34,857 nt of DNA from Candidatus Zambryskiibacteriota bacterium (GTDB lineage: Bacteria > Patescibacteriota > Minisyncoccia > Phycocordibacterales > DATDWN01): NCBI GenBank assembly GCA_023267045.1, contig JAHFOB010000009.1, forward strand, positions 1 to 34,857. The letters are read 5' to 3'. The translations under genes were made by a program, and so were the position numbers. The notes beneath the pieces were generated by a model, which searched no databases, had not been told where the DNA came from, and worked only from the letters and a program-made list of their open reading frames with translations. Shown here piece by piece: positions 16,012-25,603 of the stretch; position 1 is the first letter of the stretch, and each line of letters starts with the position of its first letter.

Positions 16012-17538
16012 TTACTTCAATAAATCTAGTGCAATCTCTTTCAAGATTTCGGGATTTGCTGAACCTTTAGATTCTTTCATTCCCTGTCCTACAAAAAACT
16101 GCAGTACTGATTCTTTACCAGATTTATAATCTGAAACAATAGTTGGGTTATCATTTATTATTTTTTGTACTATTATTTTTAATTCTTCTTTGTTGCTTTT
16201 CTGTATTAGATTTTTTTCTTTGGCTATTTCTTCTGCATCACCACCTGACTCAAACATAATTTTTAATGTATCTTTTGCTCCGCGTGAAGATAGATCTCCT
16301 TTTTTAATCATGACTATAAGTGTAGCAAAAATACTTGCCGTTATTTTTCCTGTATTAAACTCTGGCATATTTTTTGAAAGACCTATGAGGTCAGACGTTA
16401 TATAGTTTGAAGCAAGAGAAACCACTCCCCTATCCCCTAAAACTTTTGCTACTTCTTCAAAAAAGTTTCCGGCCAAAATATTGCTGACATAAGTTTCTAT
16501 ATCTTCTGATTTTATTCCAAAATCTTTTGAATATCTTTCTCTTTTTTCTTGTGGCAATTCTGGAAGCTGTGCTTTTAAGTTTGAACTACTGAATTCTGAT
16601 ATTTCTGACAAAACAAGTTTTGGTAGATCAGGATCTGGGAAATATCTATAGTCATGAGCTGACTCCTTGTCTCTTTGTGAAAAAGTCAGTCCCCTATTTT
16701 CATCCCATCCTCTAGTTTCCTGCATGACCTTTTCTCCCTTCTCTAACAAATCTTTTTGTCTTTTGAATTCAAAATCTATTGCTCTTCCTACAGCTCGGAA
16801 TGAATTTATATTCTTTACCTCGACTTTAGTACCTAAAGTCGAGGTCGCTGACTCACGCAGACTTAACGCAGAACTACGCAGACTGAAATAATCCTCTTTT
16901 TCTGCGATCGTCTGCGTCAAGTCTGCGCCTGTCCGCGATTTCTGTGAAACTGAAATATTAACTTCAACGCGCATTTCGCCTTTCTCCATGTTGGCATCCG
17001 ATACTGCAAGATATTGAAGTATGAGTTGTAATTCTTTAGCAAACTTCATTGCTTCCTCACCACTTTTTATAACTGGTTCAGTAACTAATTCCATAAGTGG
17101 TACACCAGCTCGATTGAAATCAACGAGACTAACTCCGGAAGTATTCTTTCCTTCGGGGTGTGTTGAACGAGCTGTATCTTCTTCTAAATGTATACGAGTA
17201 AGTAGAACTCCTAAAATACTACCGCCAGAAATTAATGGGTATTTATACTGACTTATTTGATAACCTTTTGGAATATCTGGGTAAAAATAGTTTTTTCTAT
17301 CAAACTCTGTGAAGTCAGCAACATCACCACCTACCGCAGTACCAACAAGTAAGACTTTTTTTACTGCTTCCTTGTTTATCACAGGAAGTGTCCCGGGATG
17401 GCCCATGCATATTGGGCAGGTGTTAGAATTTGGAGAAGAATCTTCTGGTGAGTTTAAACAGCCACAAAACATTTTGCTTTTAGTTTTCAGTTCGGCATGT
17501 ATCTCGAGCCCAACCGTCATTTTGTAGTCGTCTTTCAT
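16012..17538 (-). CDS. gatB: Asp-tRNA(Asn)/Glu-tRNA(Gln) amidotransferase subunit B
   Basis: VGLEIHAELKTKSKMFCGC, CPICMGHPGTLPVINKEAV, GTKVEVKNINSFRAVGRAIDFE, DYRYFPDPDLP, C-terminal YqeY-like domain. Confidence 0.97.
   Translation of the reverse strand: MKDDYKMTVGLEIHAELKTKSKMFCGCLNSPEDSSPNSNTCPICMGHPGTLPVINKEAVKKVLLVGTAVGGDVADFTEFDRKNYFYPDIPKGYQISQYKYPLISGGSILGVLLTRIHLEEDTARSTHPEGKNTSGVSLVDFNRAGVPLMELVTEPVIKSGEEAMKFAKELQLILQYLAVSDANMEKGEMRVEVNISVSQKSRTGADLTQTIAEKEDYFSLRSSALSLRESATSTLGTKVEVKNINSFRAVGRAIDFEFKRQKDLLEKGEKVMQETRGWDENRGLTFSQRDKESAHDYRYFPDPDLPKLVLSEISEFSSSNLKAQLPELPQEKRERYSKDFGIKSEDIETYVSNILAGNFFEEVAKVLGDRGVVSLASNYITSDLIGLSKNMPEFNTGKITASIFATLIVMIKKGDLSSRGAKDTLKIMFESGGDAEEIAKEKNLIQKSNKEELKIIVQKIINDNPTIVSDYKSGKESVLQFFVGQGMKESKGSANPEILKEIALDLLK
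16817..16845. repeat. Perfect 13-bp palindrome inside gatB
   Basis: ACCTCGACTTTAG-TAC-CTAAAGTCGAGGT, directly abutting the longer inverted repeat at 16846-16937. Confidence 0.75.
16846..16937. repeat. Inverted-repeat element (37-nt arms) inserted in frame inside gatB
   Basis: Left arm 16846-16882, right arm 16901-16937; left and reverse-complemented right arm match at 28/37 positions, sharing CGCAGACTT(A/G)ACGCAGA and CGCAGA blocks. Encodes an extra ~30 aa (RTGADLTQTIAEKEDYFSLRSSALSLRESA) between MRVEVNISV and LGTKVEVKN. Confidence 0.75.
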
Positions 17539-17547
17539 AGGCTTATA

Positions 17548-18513
17548 TTACAAGTTTCCTAAAATCTTTACCAACTGATCACTTAGCTCCTTAACAGACT
17601 TATCATCTATTATAGATACAGCGAAAATATATTTGTGACTCTTTTTAAATAGTTTTTTATAAGCCAAGAGAATCTTTTCGTCTATCATATCTGTTTTTGT
17701 CAGAAGTATCACTTCTGGTTTGTCTAAAAGAGTTGGGTCGTATTTTTTTAATTCTTTTCGAATGACATCATAGACTTTTTTTGGATCATCATGTTCACAG
17801 GAAATACAGTGCAGTAACATTTTTGTCCTTGCAATGTGTCTTAGGAATTTATGCCCCAAGCCCTTACCCTCGCCAGCACCCTCTATCAGTCCTGGGATGT
17901 CAGCTAAAACAAAACCATACAAGTCACCTAGATTTGGTACTAAAGTTGTAAATTGATAAGAGCCAACTTTTGCTTTTGCTTTTGTAAGACTATTTAAAAT
18001 ACTAGACTTGCCAGCGTTCGGCAAACCAACCAACCCCAAATCCACAACCAATTTAAGTTCCACAAAAAACTCTCCACCTTCTCCGGTTTTACCAGAAGTG
18101 AACTCTCTTGGACGAATATTTTTCGGGCCACGAAAATGAAAGTTGCCATAACCACCATTACCACCTTTTAGAAAAAGTTTTGGTTCTACAGTTAAAACCT
18201 CTGTTTCTTTACCTGTTTTTTGATCTTTGACAACACTACCTATAGGAAGCTCCAAAATAAGATCCCCGCCTGATTTACCATGCATACAGTTTTTCATGCC
18301 ATTACCACCATCTTGGGCCTTGAAATCTTTTATAAACTTGTACTCTGAAAGACGCCCGATATCTCGGACCCCCTTCAAATAAACGTTGCCACCACGCCCA
18401 CCATCTCCTCCACCAGGACCAGCACGATCTTTACCTTTTTGGTGTATCCAGGAGACAATGCCGTTGCCACCACGGCCTGCGTGTATATTGAGAGTTAGTT
18501 CATCTATAAACAT
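17548..18513 (-). CDS. obgE: Obg-family GTPase
   Basis: MFIDELTLNIHAGRGGNGIVSWIHQKG, GGDGGRGGNVYL, GLPNAGKSSILNSL, DIPGLIEGAGEGKGLGHKFLRHI. The start is internal to the track ORF (18549). Confidence 0.96.
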   Translation of the reverse strand: MFIDELTLNIHAGRGGNGIVSWIHQKGKDRAGPGGGDGGRGGNVYLKGVRDIGRLSEYKFIKDFKAQDGGNGMKNCMHGKSGGDLILELPIGSVVKDQKTGKETEVLTVEPKLFLKGGNGGYGNFHFRGPKNIRPREFTSGKTGEGGEFFVELKLVVDLGLVGLPNAGKSSILNSLTKAKAKVGSYQFTTLVPNLGDLYGFVLADIPGLIEGAGEGKGLGHKFLRHIARTKMLLHCISCEHDDPKKVYDVIRKELKKYDPTLLDKPEVILLTKTDMIDEKILLAYKKLFKKSHKYIFAVSIIDDKSVKELSDQLVKILGNL

Positions 18514-18540
18514 GAGCCCCAGTATAGCAGAGGAAATGCT

Positions 18541-18628
18541 AATTTTCAATTTTCAATTTTTAATTTTCAAATAATGATCAATGGCTTAATTTTCAAAGTA
18601 ATTCATTAAAAATTGAAAATTGTAAATT
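18541..18628. repeat. AT-rich inverted repeat (24-nt arms, 23/24) between obgE and the divergent acidic ORF
   Basis: AATTTTCAATTTTCAATTTTTAAT (18541-18564) versus ATTAAAAATTGAAAATTGTAAATT (18605-18628). Confidence 0.7.
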
Positions 18629-18647
18629 GTAAATTTGACCCCTATAG

Positions 18648-18656
18648 TTATCCACA
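18648..18656 (+). promoter_or_regulatory. Isolated DnaA-box consensus TTATCCACA
   Basis: Exact 9-mer in the obgE/acidic-ORF intergenic region; function unproven. Confidence 0.35.
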
Positions 18657-18742
18657 CATAGGCCTATTTGCAAAAAATGGATAATTTGGTACAAATATGA
18701 AAATAAAAGATTTGATTAATAATTTAGACAAATTTGAAAAAT

Positions 18743-18940
18743 ATGGATGATGATGAATTGAAACCAATAGACCCTGGAGATCTTGAGGAGGATTTGGAAA
18801 GTGATCTAGATGATGACGCTATTGCTGGAAAGAAAAAACCGAAAAAAGAAGTTGAGGAGGAATCTTTAGATGAGCTGGCTGACGCAGAAGATGAGGAGGA
18901 AGATGAATTCGAAGATGTAGAACCAGAAGACAAATGGTAA
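18743..18940 (+). CDS. Small highly acidic protein (~65 aa)
   Basis: MDDDELKPIDPGDLEEDLESDLDDDAIAGKKKPKKEVEEESLDELADAEDEEEDEFEDVEPEDKW; followed directly by a strong terminator. Confidence 0.65.
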   Translation: MDDDELKPIDPGDLEEDLESDLDDDAIAGKKKPKKEVEEESLDELADAEDEEEDEFEDVEPEDKW

Positions 18941-18977
18941 ACTAAAACCCCAAGGGTGACCCTTGGGGTTTTAGTTT
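18939..18977. terminator. Bidirectional terminator with perfect 18-bp stem
   Basis: AAACTAAAACCCCAAGGG-TGA-CCCTTGGGGTTTTAGTTT between the convergent acidic ORF (+) and tyrS (-). Confidence 0.85.
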
Positions 18978-20268
18978 AAAGAACTTTTATTTTTATAAAT
19001 CTCCTTTTGCCAATTTTGTAAACGCCTGACATAGCTTTTATTTCTGGGTCTGTAATTTTTCCTCGCCCCGTAGCGAGCTGTTCACCATGTACTGAGCTTT
19101 GCTCTAGTACTGTGGCTCTGCTACTGGGGTCGCTAGTATCCATATTTGTTACCGCTCCTTCTTCGATTAATCTTCTCCACTCCGTTTTGGAAGAAACTAT
19201 TTTTTCGGCAAGTAAAATATCTACAAGCAAAGTTTCTTTTGCAACTACCACTTCAGAAACTTCATCAGGCACACCACCTTTTGAAAAAGTTTTCTCAAAG
19301 TTTTCCTCGGCTTCTTTTGCAGATTTTTCTCCATAGCAGAGAGTGACAATTTCTTTTGCCAATCTTAATTTAAATTTTTTTGGGTTATCTCCTGAATTTA
19401 AGGATTTTTTTATCAATTCTATTTCATCTATTGCAATGCCTGTCACCAACTCAAAACCAGGAGAAATTAGTTCATCATCCCAACTCATGACTTTCCCGAA
19501 CATCTCTTCTGGGCTTTGGTTTAGAGCAACCATGTTGTTTTCTGTCTTACCCATTTTTCTACCAGTGGGGTCAACTATTAGTTTTGTAGCTACCACAAAC
19601 TTTTCTTTATTTTTGAGTGATTTCATCAAATCACGCCCAGCGAGCATATTAAACGTTTGGTCATTCCCACCAATTTCTCCGTCTACATCCATAGCCACAG
19701 AATCATACCCTTGCATTAGAGGATAGAGAAATTCGTGTATATATATCGGCTCTCCAGCTTCTCTTCTTTTAGCGAACATATCTCTTTTTAGCATTTGGTC
19801 AACAGTCATTAGAGAAGCTAACTCCAAAACATCACCAAAATTCATTTTAGCTAACCATTCAGAGTTAAACTTAAACATAGCTTTATTTGAGCCAGAAAAA
19901 GAAATAAATCTTGAAGCTTGTTTATGGTACTCTTTTAAATTAGCTAAAACTTCTTTTTGTGACAATTTTCTACGAGTAGCATTTTTATCTGTTGGGTCTC
20001 CTATCATTGCTGTAAAATCACCCATAAGAAGAATGATTTGATGACCAAGTTCTTGAAATTTACCCAATCTCATGAGAGGTATCACGTGCCCCAAATGAAG
20101 TGTCGGCCCAGTAGGGTCAATACCTAAATAGATAGTAAGTTTCTCCCCTTTCATCATTTTGGACTTTAAGAATTCTCTGTTGGGGAAAACATTTTCAATC
20201 CCTCTAGATAGAAGTTCGTTAATTTTGGCTTCGTTTGTTGATATTTTTGGTTTTTGAAAGCTAAACAT
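18976..20268 (-). CDS. tyrS: Tyrosyl-tRNA synthetase
   Basis: GIDPTGPTLHLGHVIPLM, GGNDQTFNMLAGRDLMKSL, GRKMGKTENN, C-terminal S4-like domain. Confidence 0.96.
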   Translation of the reverse strand: MFSFQKPKISTNEAKINELLSRGIENVFPNREFLKSKMMKGEKLTIYLGIDPTGPTLHLGHVIPLMRLGKFQELGHQIILLMGDFTAMIGDPTDKNATRRKLSQKEVLANLKEYHKQASRFISFSGSNKAMFKFNSEWLAKMNFGDVLELASLMTVDQMLKRDMFAKRREAGEPIYIHEFLYPLMQGYDSVAMDVDGEIGGNDQTFNMLAGRDLMKSLKNKEKFVVATKLIVDPTGRKMGKTENNMVALNQSPEEMFGKVMSWDDELISPGFELVTGIAIDEIELIKKSLNSGDNPKKFKLRLAKEIVTLCYGEKSAKEAEENFEKTFSKGGVPDEVSEVVVAKETLLVDILLAEKIVSSKTEWRRLIEEGAVTNMDTSDPSSRATVLEQSSVHGEQLATGRGKITDPEIKAMSGVYKIGKRRFIKIKVL

Positions 20269-20305
20269 GCTATTACTTTATCATAAATATGTTAGAATGC
20301 TAAGG

Positions 20306-22480
20306 ATGAAAAAGGGCTTTTTGGCTAAGCATGGATTGCGTAATATATTCATATTTATACTCTCCTGTGGGGCACTTTTCCTCGGGATTCTTTTTATCTG
20401 GGTTTCAACTTTCAAAATTCCTTCTCTTGATACAGTAGAAGAAAGAAAATTAAGCCAATCAACAAAGATTTACGATAGCACAGGTAAAATTTTGCTATAC
20501 GACGTGTACCAGAACACGAAAAGAACACCGATAGCCTTTGACCAAATTTCACAATATATAAAAGATGCCACGGTTTCTATAGAAGACAAAACGTTTTATA
20601 CAAATAGTGGCATTAGACCAACAGCAATAATACGAGCAATACTGGTTGATCTAACCACACTCAATTTCAGTCAAGGAGGTTCAACCATAACCCAACAGGT
20701 TGTTAAAAACTCTTTACTGACTGGAGACAAAAGTCTGTTTGGTGGCCCAGAAAGAAAAATAAAAGAGTTGGTCTTGTCGCTTAAACTAACTAAAGTTATA
20801 AGTAAGGATCAGATACTTTCTATGTATCTAAACGAAAATGCATATGGAGGAACTTTGTACGGCATAGAAGAAGCTAGCCAGTCGTTTTTTGGCAAACCTT
20901 CGTCTGATGTAACAATCGCAGAAGCTGCCTATCTGACAGCAATCCCCCAAGCCCCTACACATTATTCACCATACGGAACTCATTTAAACGAACTTGAGGC
21001 TAGAAAAAATCTAATCTTAAAGGAAATGTACGATGATGGGAAAATAACAAAAGAACAATATGATTCTGCTCTGGCAGAAAAAGTTGCTTTCTTGCCAAAA
21101 TCAAATACGGGCATAAAAGCCCCGCATTTTGTCATGTTCGTTAAAGATTATTTGGAAAACAAGTATGGCAGCGATGTTTTGGAACAAGGGGGACTGAAGG
21201 TAACAACAACACTAAACTACGACCTCGAAGTCAAAGCCGAAGCTGTGGCTAAACAATACGCTACAACAAACGAGCAAAACTTTAATGGCTCGAACGACGC
21301 TTTTGTGGCAATAGACCCAAAAACTGGTGGAATATTAACTATGGTCGGTTCTAGAGATTATTTTGACACGGCAATTGATGGCAATTTCAATGTAACCACA
21401 GCACACAGACAACCAGGTTCTACATTTAAACCATTTGTCTATTCTGAAGCATTTCTCAAAGGCTACACCCCAGAAACAGTTGTGTTTGATGTACCAACAC
21501 AGTTTGCTGCAAATTGCCCTTTTGATGATTTCACAAGTGGTTCTGAAAACAACTGTTACTCTCCAGGAAACTATGATAACCAATTCCGCGGTCCAATGAC
21601 CCTAAGAAATGCTCTAGCTCAATCTATAAACGTCCCTTCTGTAAAAGTTTTGTATCTTGCCGGTATAAAAGACTCTATTAATCTAGCTGAAAGTATGGGT
21701 ATACAGAGCCTCGGAGATGCTAACCAATACGGTTTAACTCTAGTTCTTGGAGGTGGCGAGGTGTCACTGCTTGATATGACATCGGCCTACGGAGTTTTTG
21801 CTACAGAGGGTATGCGAGTGCCATACACCAGTATTTTGAAAGTTGAGGATAAAAATGGCAAAGTTTTGGAACAAATGAACCCACAACCGTATCAAGTTCT
21901 AGATGCAGAGGTAACCAGAAAAATAACCGATATTCTCTCTGACAATGTTGCTCGAACACCACTTTACGGAGCAAATTCTGTTATTTATTTTGGTGATAGA
22001 CAAGTAGCTGTCAAAACCGGTACAACAAACGACTACAAAGACGCTTGGATTGTAGGCTACACCCCAAGTATTGTAGTGGGCACATGGGCAGGAAATAACG
22101 ACAACACACCAATGGCTAAAAAAGTCTCTGGTTTGATTGTAGCTCCAATGTGGCGAGCTTTCATGGACGAAGTATTGCAAACTGTGCCGGTTGAAATTTT
22201 TAACCCACCACAAAAAGAAGACTCGTATGATATAAAACCAGTTTTGCGAGGTAAGTGGCAAGGAGGAATATCAAATATAGTTCAAAATCCAAACTACGAC
22301 CCAAATATCCCTTATGACTCTGTTCAGGAAATTCTCTCTGGTGGCGTTCACTCAATACTATATTGGTTAAATAAAGACGACCCACGAGGCCTAGCGCCAA
22401 CCAACCCAGCAGACGACCCACAGTTTGATCATTGGGAATATGGTGTTCGTCTCTGGGCACAACAAAATGGTTACCCGTAA
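20306..22480 (+). CDS. Class A penicillin-binding protein (GT51 + transpeptidase)
   Basis: SIEDKTFYTNSG, GGSTITQQVVKN, QPGSTFKPFVY, SINVPSVKV, KTGTTNDYKDAWIVGYTP; probable start at MKKGFLAKHG. Confidence 0.94.
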   Translation: MKKGFLAKHGLRNIFIFILSCGALFLGILFIWVSTFKIPSLDTVEERKLSQSTKIYDSTGKILLYDVYQNTKRTPIAFDQISQYIKDATVSIEDKTFYTNSGIRPTAIIRAILVDLTTLNFSQGGSTITQQVVKNSLLTGDKSLFGGPERKIKELVLSLKLTKVISKDQILSMYLNENAYGGTLYGIEEASQSFFGKPSSDVTIAEAAYLTAIPQAPTHYSPYGTHLNELEARKNLILKEMYDDGKITKEQYDSALAEKVAFLPKSNTGIKAPHFVMFVKDYLENKYGSDVLEQGGLKVTTTLNYDLEVKAEAVAKQYATTNEQNFNGSNDAFVAIDPKTGGILTMVGSRDYFDTAIDGNFNVTTAHRQPGSTFKPFVYSEAFLKGYTPETVVFDVPTQFAANCPFDDFTSGSENNCYSPGNYDNQFRGPMTLRNALAQSINVPSVKVLYLAGIKDSINLAESMGIQSLGDANQYGLTLVLGGGEVSLLDMTSAYGVFATEGMRVPYTSILKVEDKNGKVLEQMNPQPYQVLDAEVTRKITDILSDNVARTPLYGANSVIYFGDRQVAVKTGTTNDYKDAWIVGYTPSIVVGTWAGNNDNTPMAKKVSGLIVAPMWRAFMDEVLQTVPVEIFNPPQKEDSYDIKPVLRGKWQGGISNIVQNPNYDPNIPYDSVQEILSGGVHSILYWLNKDDPRGLAPTNPADDPQFDHWEYGVRLWAQQNGYP

Positions 22481-22484
22481 AATC

Positions 22485-22739
22485 TTATTTTATATCTACT
22501 ATTTTAATAGGTAGTGAGGTGGAAATTTCTTTTAGGATTGTTTCTTTATATATAAACAGTTTGTTTTTTACTGCCGGGGAGGATTTTATGTTTATAATAT
22601 AGTTTTTTATTTCCAAATCTTCTGGAGAAATTTTTATTTGTGTTTGTTTTTCAATAATCTCCAGTATTTGTTTATTGAAAACTTCAGTAGATTTTAGGTT
22701 TTTGGAAAACTTTTCTAGAAATGATGAGATGTTGAACAT
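22485..22739 (-). CDS. DciA/DUF721-like small protein
   Basis: 84 aa; TQIKISPEDLEIKNYIINIKSSPAVKNKLFIYKETILKEIS resembles the DUF721 core; located directly downstream of dnaN. Confidence 0.55.
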   Translation of the reverse strand: MFNISSFLEKFSKNLKSTEVFNKQILEIIEKQTQIKISPEDLEIKNYIINIKSSPAVKNKLFIYKETILKEISTSLPIKIVDIK

Positions 22740-22760
22740 AAAAATAGTTTTAAAGTTAAA

Positions 22761-22784
22761 AGTTATAAAGTTTGTAAAGTATTT
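22761..22784. repeat. 24-nt repeat, copy A (copy B at 25604-25627)
   Basis: AGTTATAAAGTTTGTAAAGTATTT, identical at both sites; each copy is followed within 60 nt by a partially complementary segment. Confidence 0.8.
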
Positions 22785-22837
22785 TAATTATAATTTTTTC
22801 ACTTTATGAACCTTATAACTTTACAAACTTTTGACTC

Positions 22838-23938
22838 TTATTTATTCATTGGCATAACTAGATACAAAAAGGATTTATCCGAAACCCCCCTTACAATCAT
22901 CGGCTTACTTATATCAGCAAAAGTTAGTGTGACGCTGTCTGAATCAATAGAGTTGAAACAGTCTATTATATATTTATGGTTAAAACTCATAGTCATTTCC
23001 TCCCCTTTCAATACAGCGTCTAGTGTATTTGTGTTCTCTCCAATATCCATATTTTTAGTCATTATTTTGAAAGTCTTATTTTTTGGACTGACGTGGAAAG
23101 TAACCTGGCTAAATTTATCAGAGAAAATATTTGATATACGTAAACTACTTATCAGATCTTGTTTCAAAACAACAGCTTCAGTTTTAACCTCCTTTGGGAT
23201 AATTTGTTTGTAGTCAGGAAATGCACCATCTATAACACGTGAGGTTAGATAAATATCGTTATATGAAAAAGCTATTTGATTTTCATTTAGGTAAACTTGT
23301 ACATCATCTTTAACATCTTCTAGAGTTCTTATTATTTCATTTACATTTTTAAAAGGTATAAGTATTTGTGTGAATTCTTTATGTTTTTTAACATTTACTT
23401 TTTTCTCAGCTAGACGAAATGAATCAGTAGCAACAAAAATAACACTGTCTTCTTCTGAAGCTAGAAGTACACTACCTAAAACTGGTCTTATAGTAGAAAC
23501 TGAAGCACTATACATAACAGATTTAAATCCTTTTATTAAGTTCGGCACATTAAATGTAAAAGGTTTATCACTTGAGACTTTTGGAATATTTGGAAAGTCG
23601 TTTACTCCAAAAGCTTTAATGGTTGATTGTGAATGTTTTGTTGATATTTTTAAATTACCAGATACAACTTCGAGTGTTATGTTTTTATCGTTTGTTATGT
23701 TTGAAATAAAATTATATAAAACAGATCCAGATACTGCTACACTACCAGGTTTTATAACTTTAACTGGAATAGTTATTTCAACACCTAAATCTAAATTTGT
23801 AGCTTTTATTGTTAAAATTGAATCTTTTGCTTCAAGTAACACACAACTTAAAATAGGTAAAGTTATATTTTTAGATGTAATCTTTTCAGCTTTTCCTATC
23901 GCGTAAGATAATTTTTCTTTTATACATTCTATATTCAT
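22838..23938 (-). CDS. dnaN: DNA polymerase III beta sliding clamp
   Basis: MNIECIKEKLSYAIGKAEKITSKNITLPILSCVLLEAKDSILTIKATNLDLGVE..., GAFPDYKQIIP, C-terminal YLVMPMNK. Confidence 0.96.
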   Translation of the reverse strand: MNIECIKEKLSYAIGKAEKITSKNITLPILSCVLLEAKDSILTIKATNLDLGVEITIPVKVIKPGSVAVSGSVLYNFISNITNDKNITLEVVSGNLKISTKHSQSTIKAFGVNDFPNIPKVSSDKPFTFNVPNLIKGFKSVMYSASVSTIRPVLGSVLLASEEDSVIFVATDSFRLAEKKVNVKKHKEFTQILIPFKNVNEIIRTLEDVKDDVQVYLNENQIAFSYNDIYLTSRVIDGAFPDYKQIIPKEVKTEAVVLKQDLISSLRISNIFSDKFSQVTFHVSPKNKTFKIMTKNMDIGENTNTLDAVLKGEEMTMSFNHKYIIDCFNSIDSDSVTLTFADISKPMIVRGVSDKSFLYLVMPMNK

Positions 23939-24158
23939 AGTATTTAATTTATCTTTTTAAAACTTTATTACTATTAGTCTTGTTGATAGTGTTATAACTT
24001 TTAAAATATCCTTATTTTTGGCTATATTTTAGTTATTTTTATTGTGTATAACTACTTAAATTCTTTCTACATCTATATTTTAAAGTCTACTTTTATTAAT
24101 TAACCAACAACTTACCCAGACCTTTTTAGTCTGTTATCTACATACTATACACATTCTT
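23939..24158. promoter_or_regulatory. Candidate oriC (dnaA-dnaN intergenic, AT-rich, DnaA-box-like 9-mers)
   Basis: TGTGTATAA at 24043-24051 (reverse of TTATACACA), TTATCTACA at 24134-24142 and CTATACACA at 24145-24153 (each one mismatch), in the classical rnpA-rpmH-dnaA-dnaN context. Confidence 0.55.
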
Positions 24159-25508
24159 TTAAACAAATATAGAGCGCAATTGGTTTATCTCTTGGATAAG
24201 CATTTCGTCTAACTTCATATCATTTTTTATTTTGTCACACGAATGCATAACCGTCGTGTGGTCTCTTCCACCAAGTTTCTCCCCTATAGCTGGATAGGAG
24301 ATGTTAAAATCTTCACGGAGAATGTACATTATTATTTGTCGAGGTTTTATAATCTCTTTTTTACGAGTTTTGTCGTAAATGAGGTGTTCCTCTATATTGT
24401 AGAAATCTGCTACAGTTTTCACCACTTCCTTCGTAGAGACTAATTTTTTTGGTTTAGCATTATTTTTTACAAAATTTTTGACCTCGGATATATTTACTTC
24501 ACGATCTTTTAGCTGTGATTGAACAGTTATAGAGTTTATTATACCCTCGAGCTCACGAATATTTCCTTGGACTGAATATGCTAGATATTCAACAACTTCT
24601 TTCGATAGTGGATACGGACTTGAACCTGCTTTTGAGCGTATTATAGCTACTCGAGATTCATTATCTGGTGGAGGAATATCTACAACCATCCCAGCGCTAA
24701 AGCGAGATTTTAGTCTCTCTTCCAGGTCTTGGATAAGTGCTGGGTGTTTGTCTGAAGAAAAGATTATTTGTTTGTTGTTTTCGTATAAGTGGTTAAAAAG
24801 ATGGAACAGCTCCTCCTGAATTTTCATTTTGCCAGAGAAAAATTGGATGTCATCCATTATCAAAACATCGTATTTTCTATATTTCTCCTTGAAAAAGTTT
24901 GGTTTGTTTTGTTGTAGGGCGTTTATGTATTCCTGACCGAACTTTTCTGAAGTGGTGTAAAAAACCTTTTTATTACCAGAGTTTTTAAGGTAATTACCGA
25001 CAGCTTGTATGAGATGTGTTTTACCATGTCCAGTTCCTCCGTAAATAAAAAGCGGGTTGTAAACTATGCCCGGTTTTTTTATAACCGCTTGGCTGGCGGC
25101 GTGGGCGAATTCGTTAAAAGGCCCAACAACAAAAGTTTCAAATGTGTATCGAGGGTTTAGATTGTCATCTTTGTTTATATATATTTCAGCAATAGGTAAC
25201 TCTTTGTTAATCTGTTGGATTTTTGAATTTTCCTGTTTTTCTTTTATTTCTTCTTTGGAAATAAGATAGTGTAGGGATTGTATGTTTCCAGAGAGATTGC
25301 GAAGAGTTTTCAAAATAGTATTGTGGAACTTACTTTCGAGCCAGTCTTTAACAAAAGTATTTGGAACTCCTAAGTATATTGCCCCTTCTTCTTGTTTAAC
25401 TACTGCTGTATCTTTGAACCACGTATTGAAATTCGGTTTAGAAAGATTTAATTCCATCTCGACCAGAACGCTGTCCCAGAGTTTTTTGTTTTCCATCATG
25501 GCTACCAT
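24159..25508 (-). CDS. dnaA: Chromosomal replication initiator DnaA
   Basis: NPRYTFETFVVGPFNEFAHAAS, IYGGTGHGKTHLIQAVGNY, VLIMDDIQFFSGK, GGRDHTTVMHSCDKI. Confidence 0.98.
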   Translation of the reverse strand: MVAMMENKKLWDSVLVEMELNLSKPNFNTWFKDTAVVKQEEGAIYLGVPNTFVKDWLESKFHNTILKTLRNLSGNIQSLHYLISKEEIKEKQENSKIQQINKELPIAEIYINKDDNLNPRYTFETFVVGPFNEFAHAASQAVIKKPGIVYNPLFIYGGTGHGKTHLIQAVGNYLKNSGNKKVFYTTSEKFGQEYINALQQNKPNFFKEKYRKYDVLIMDDIQFFSGKMKIQEELFHLFNHLYENNKQIIFSSDKHPALIQDLEERLKSRFSAGMVVDIPPPDNESRVAIIRSKAGSSPYPLSKEVVEYLAYSVQGNIRELEGIINSITVQSQLKDREVNISEVKNFVKNNAKPKKLVSTKEVVKTVADFYNIEEHLIYDKTRKKEIIKPRQIIMYILREDFNISYPAIGEKLGGRDHTTVMHSCDKIKNDMKLDEMLIQEINQLRSIFV

Positions 25509-25603
25509 TATATAGAAAAGGAAAAAAGATAGTACTTGTTAAAATACTACAGATATGTTAGTAATATGTGTATATCCTGTGTACAGGAGTAGAAAGTTCA
25601 TAA

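Noticed and set aside
18724-18933. Minus-strand 69-aa poly-Ser ORF
   Set aside because: It is the antisense of the acidic Asp/Glu-rich ORF; low complexity and overlaps the better-supported + strand gene.
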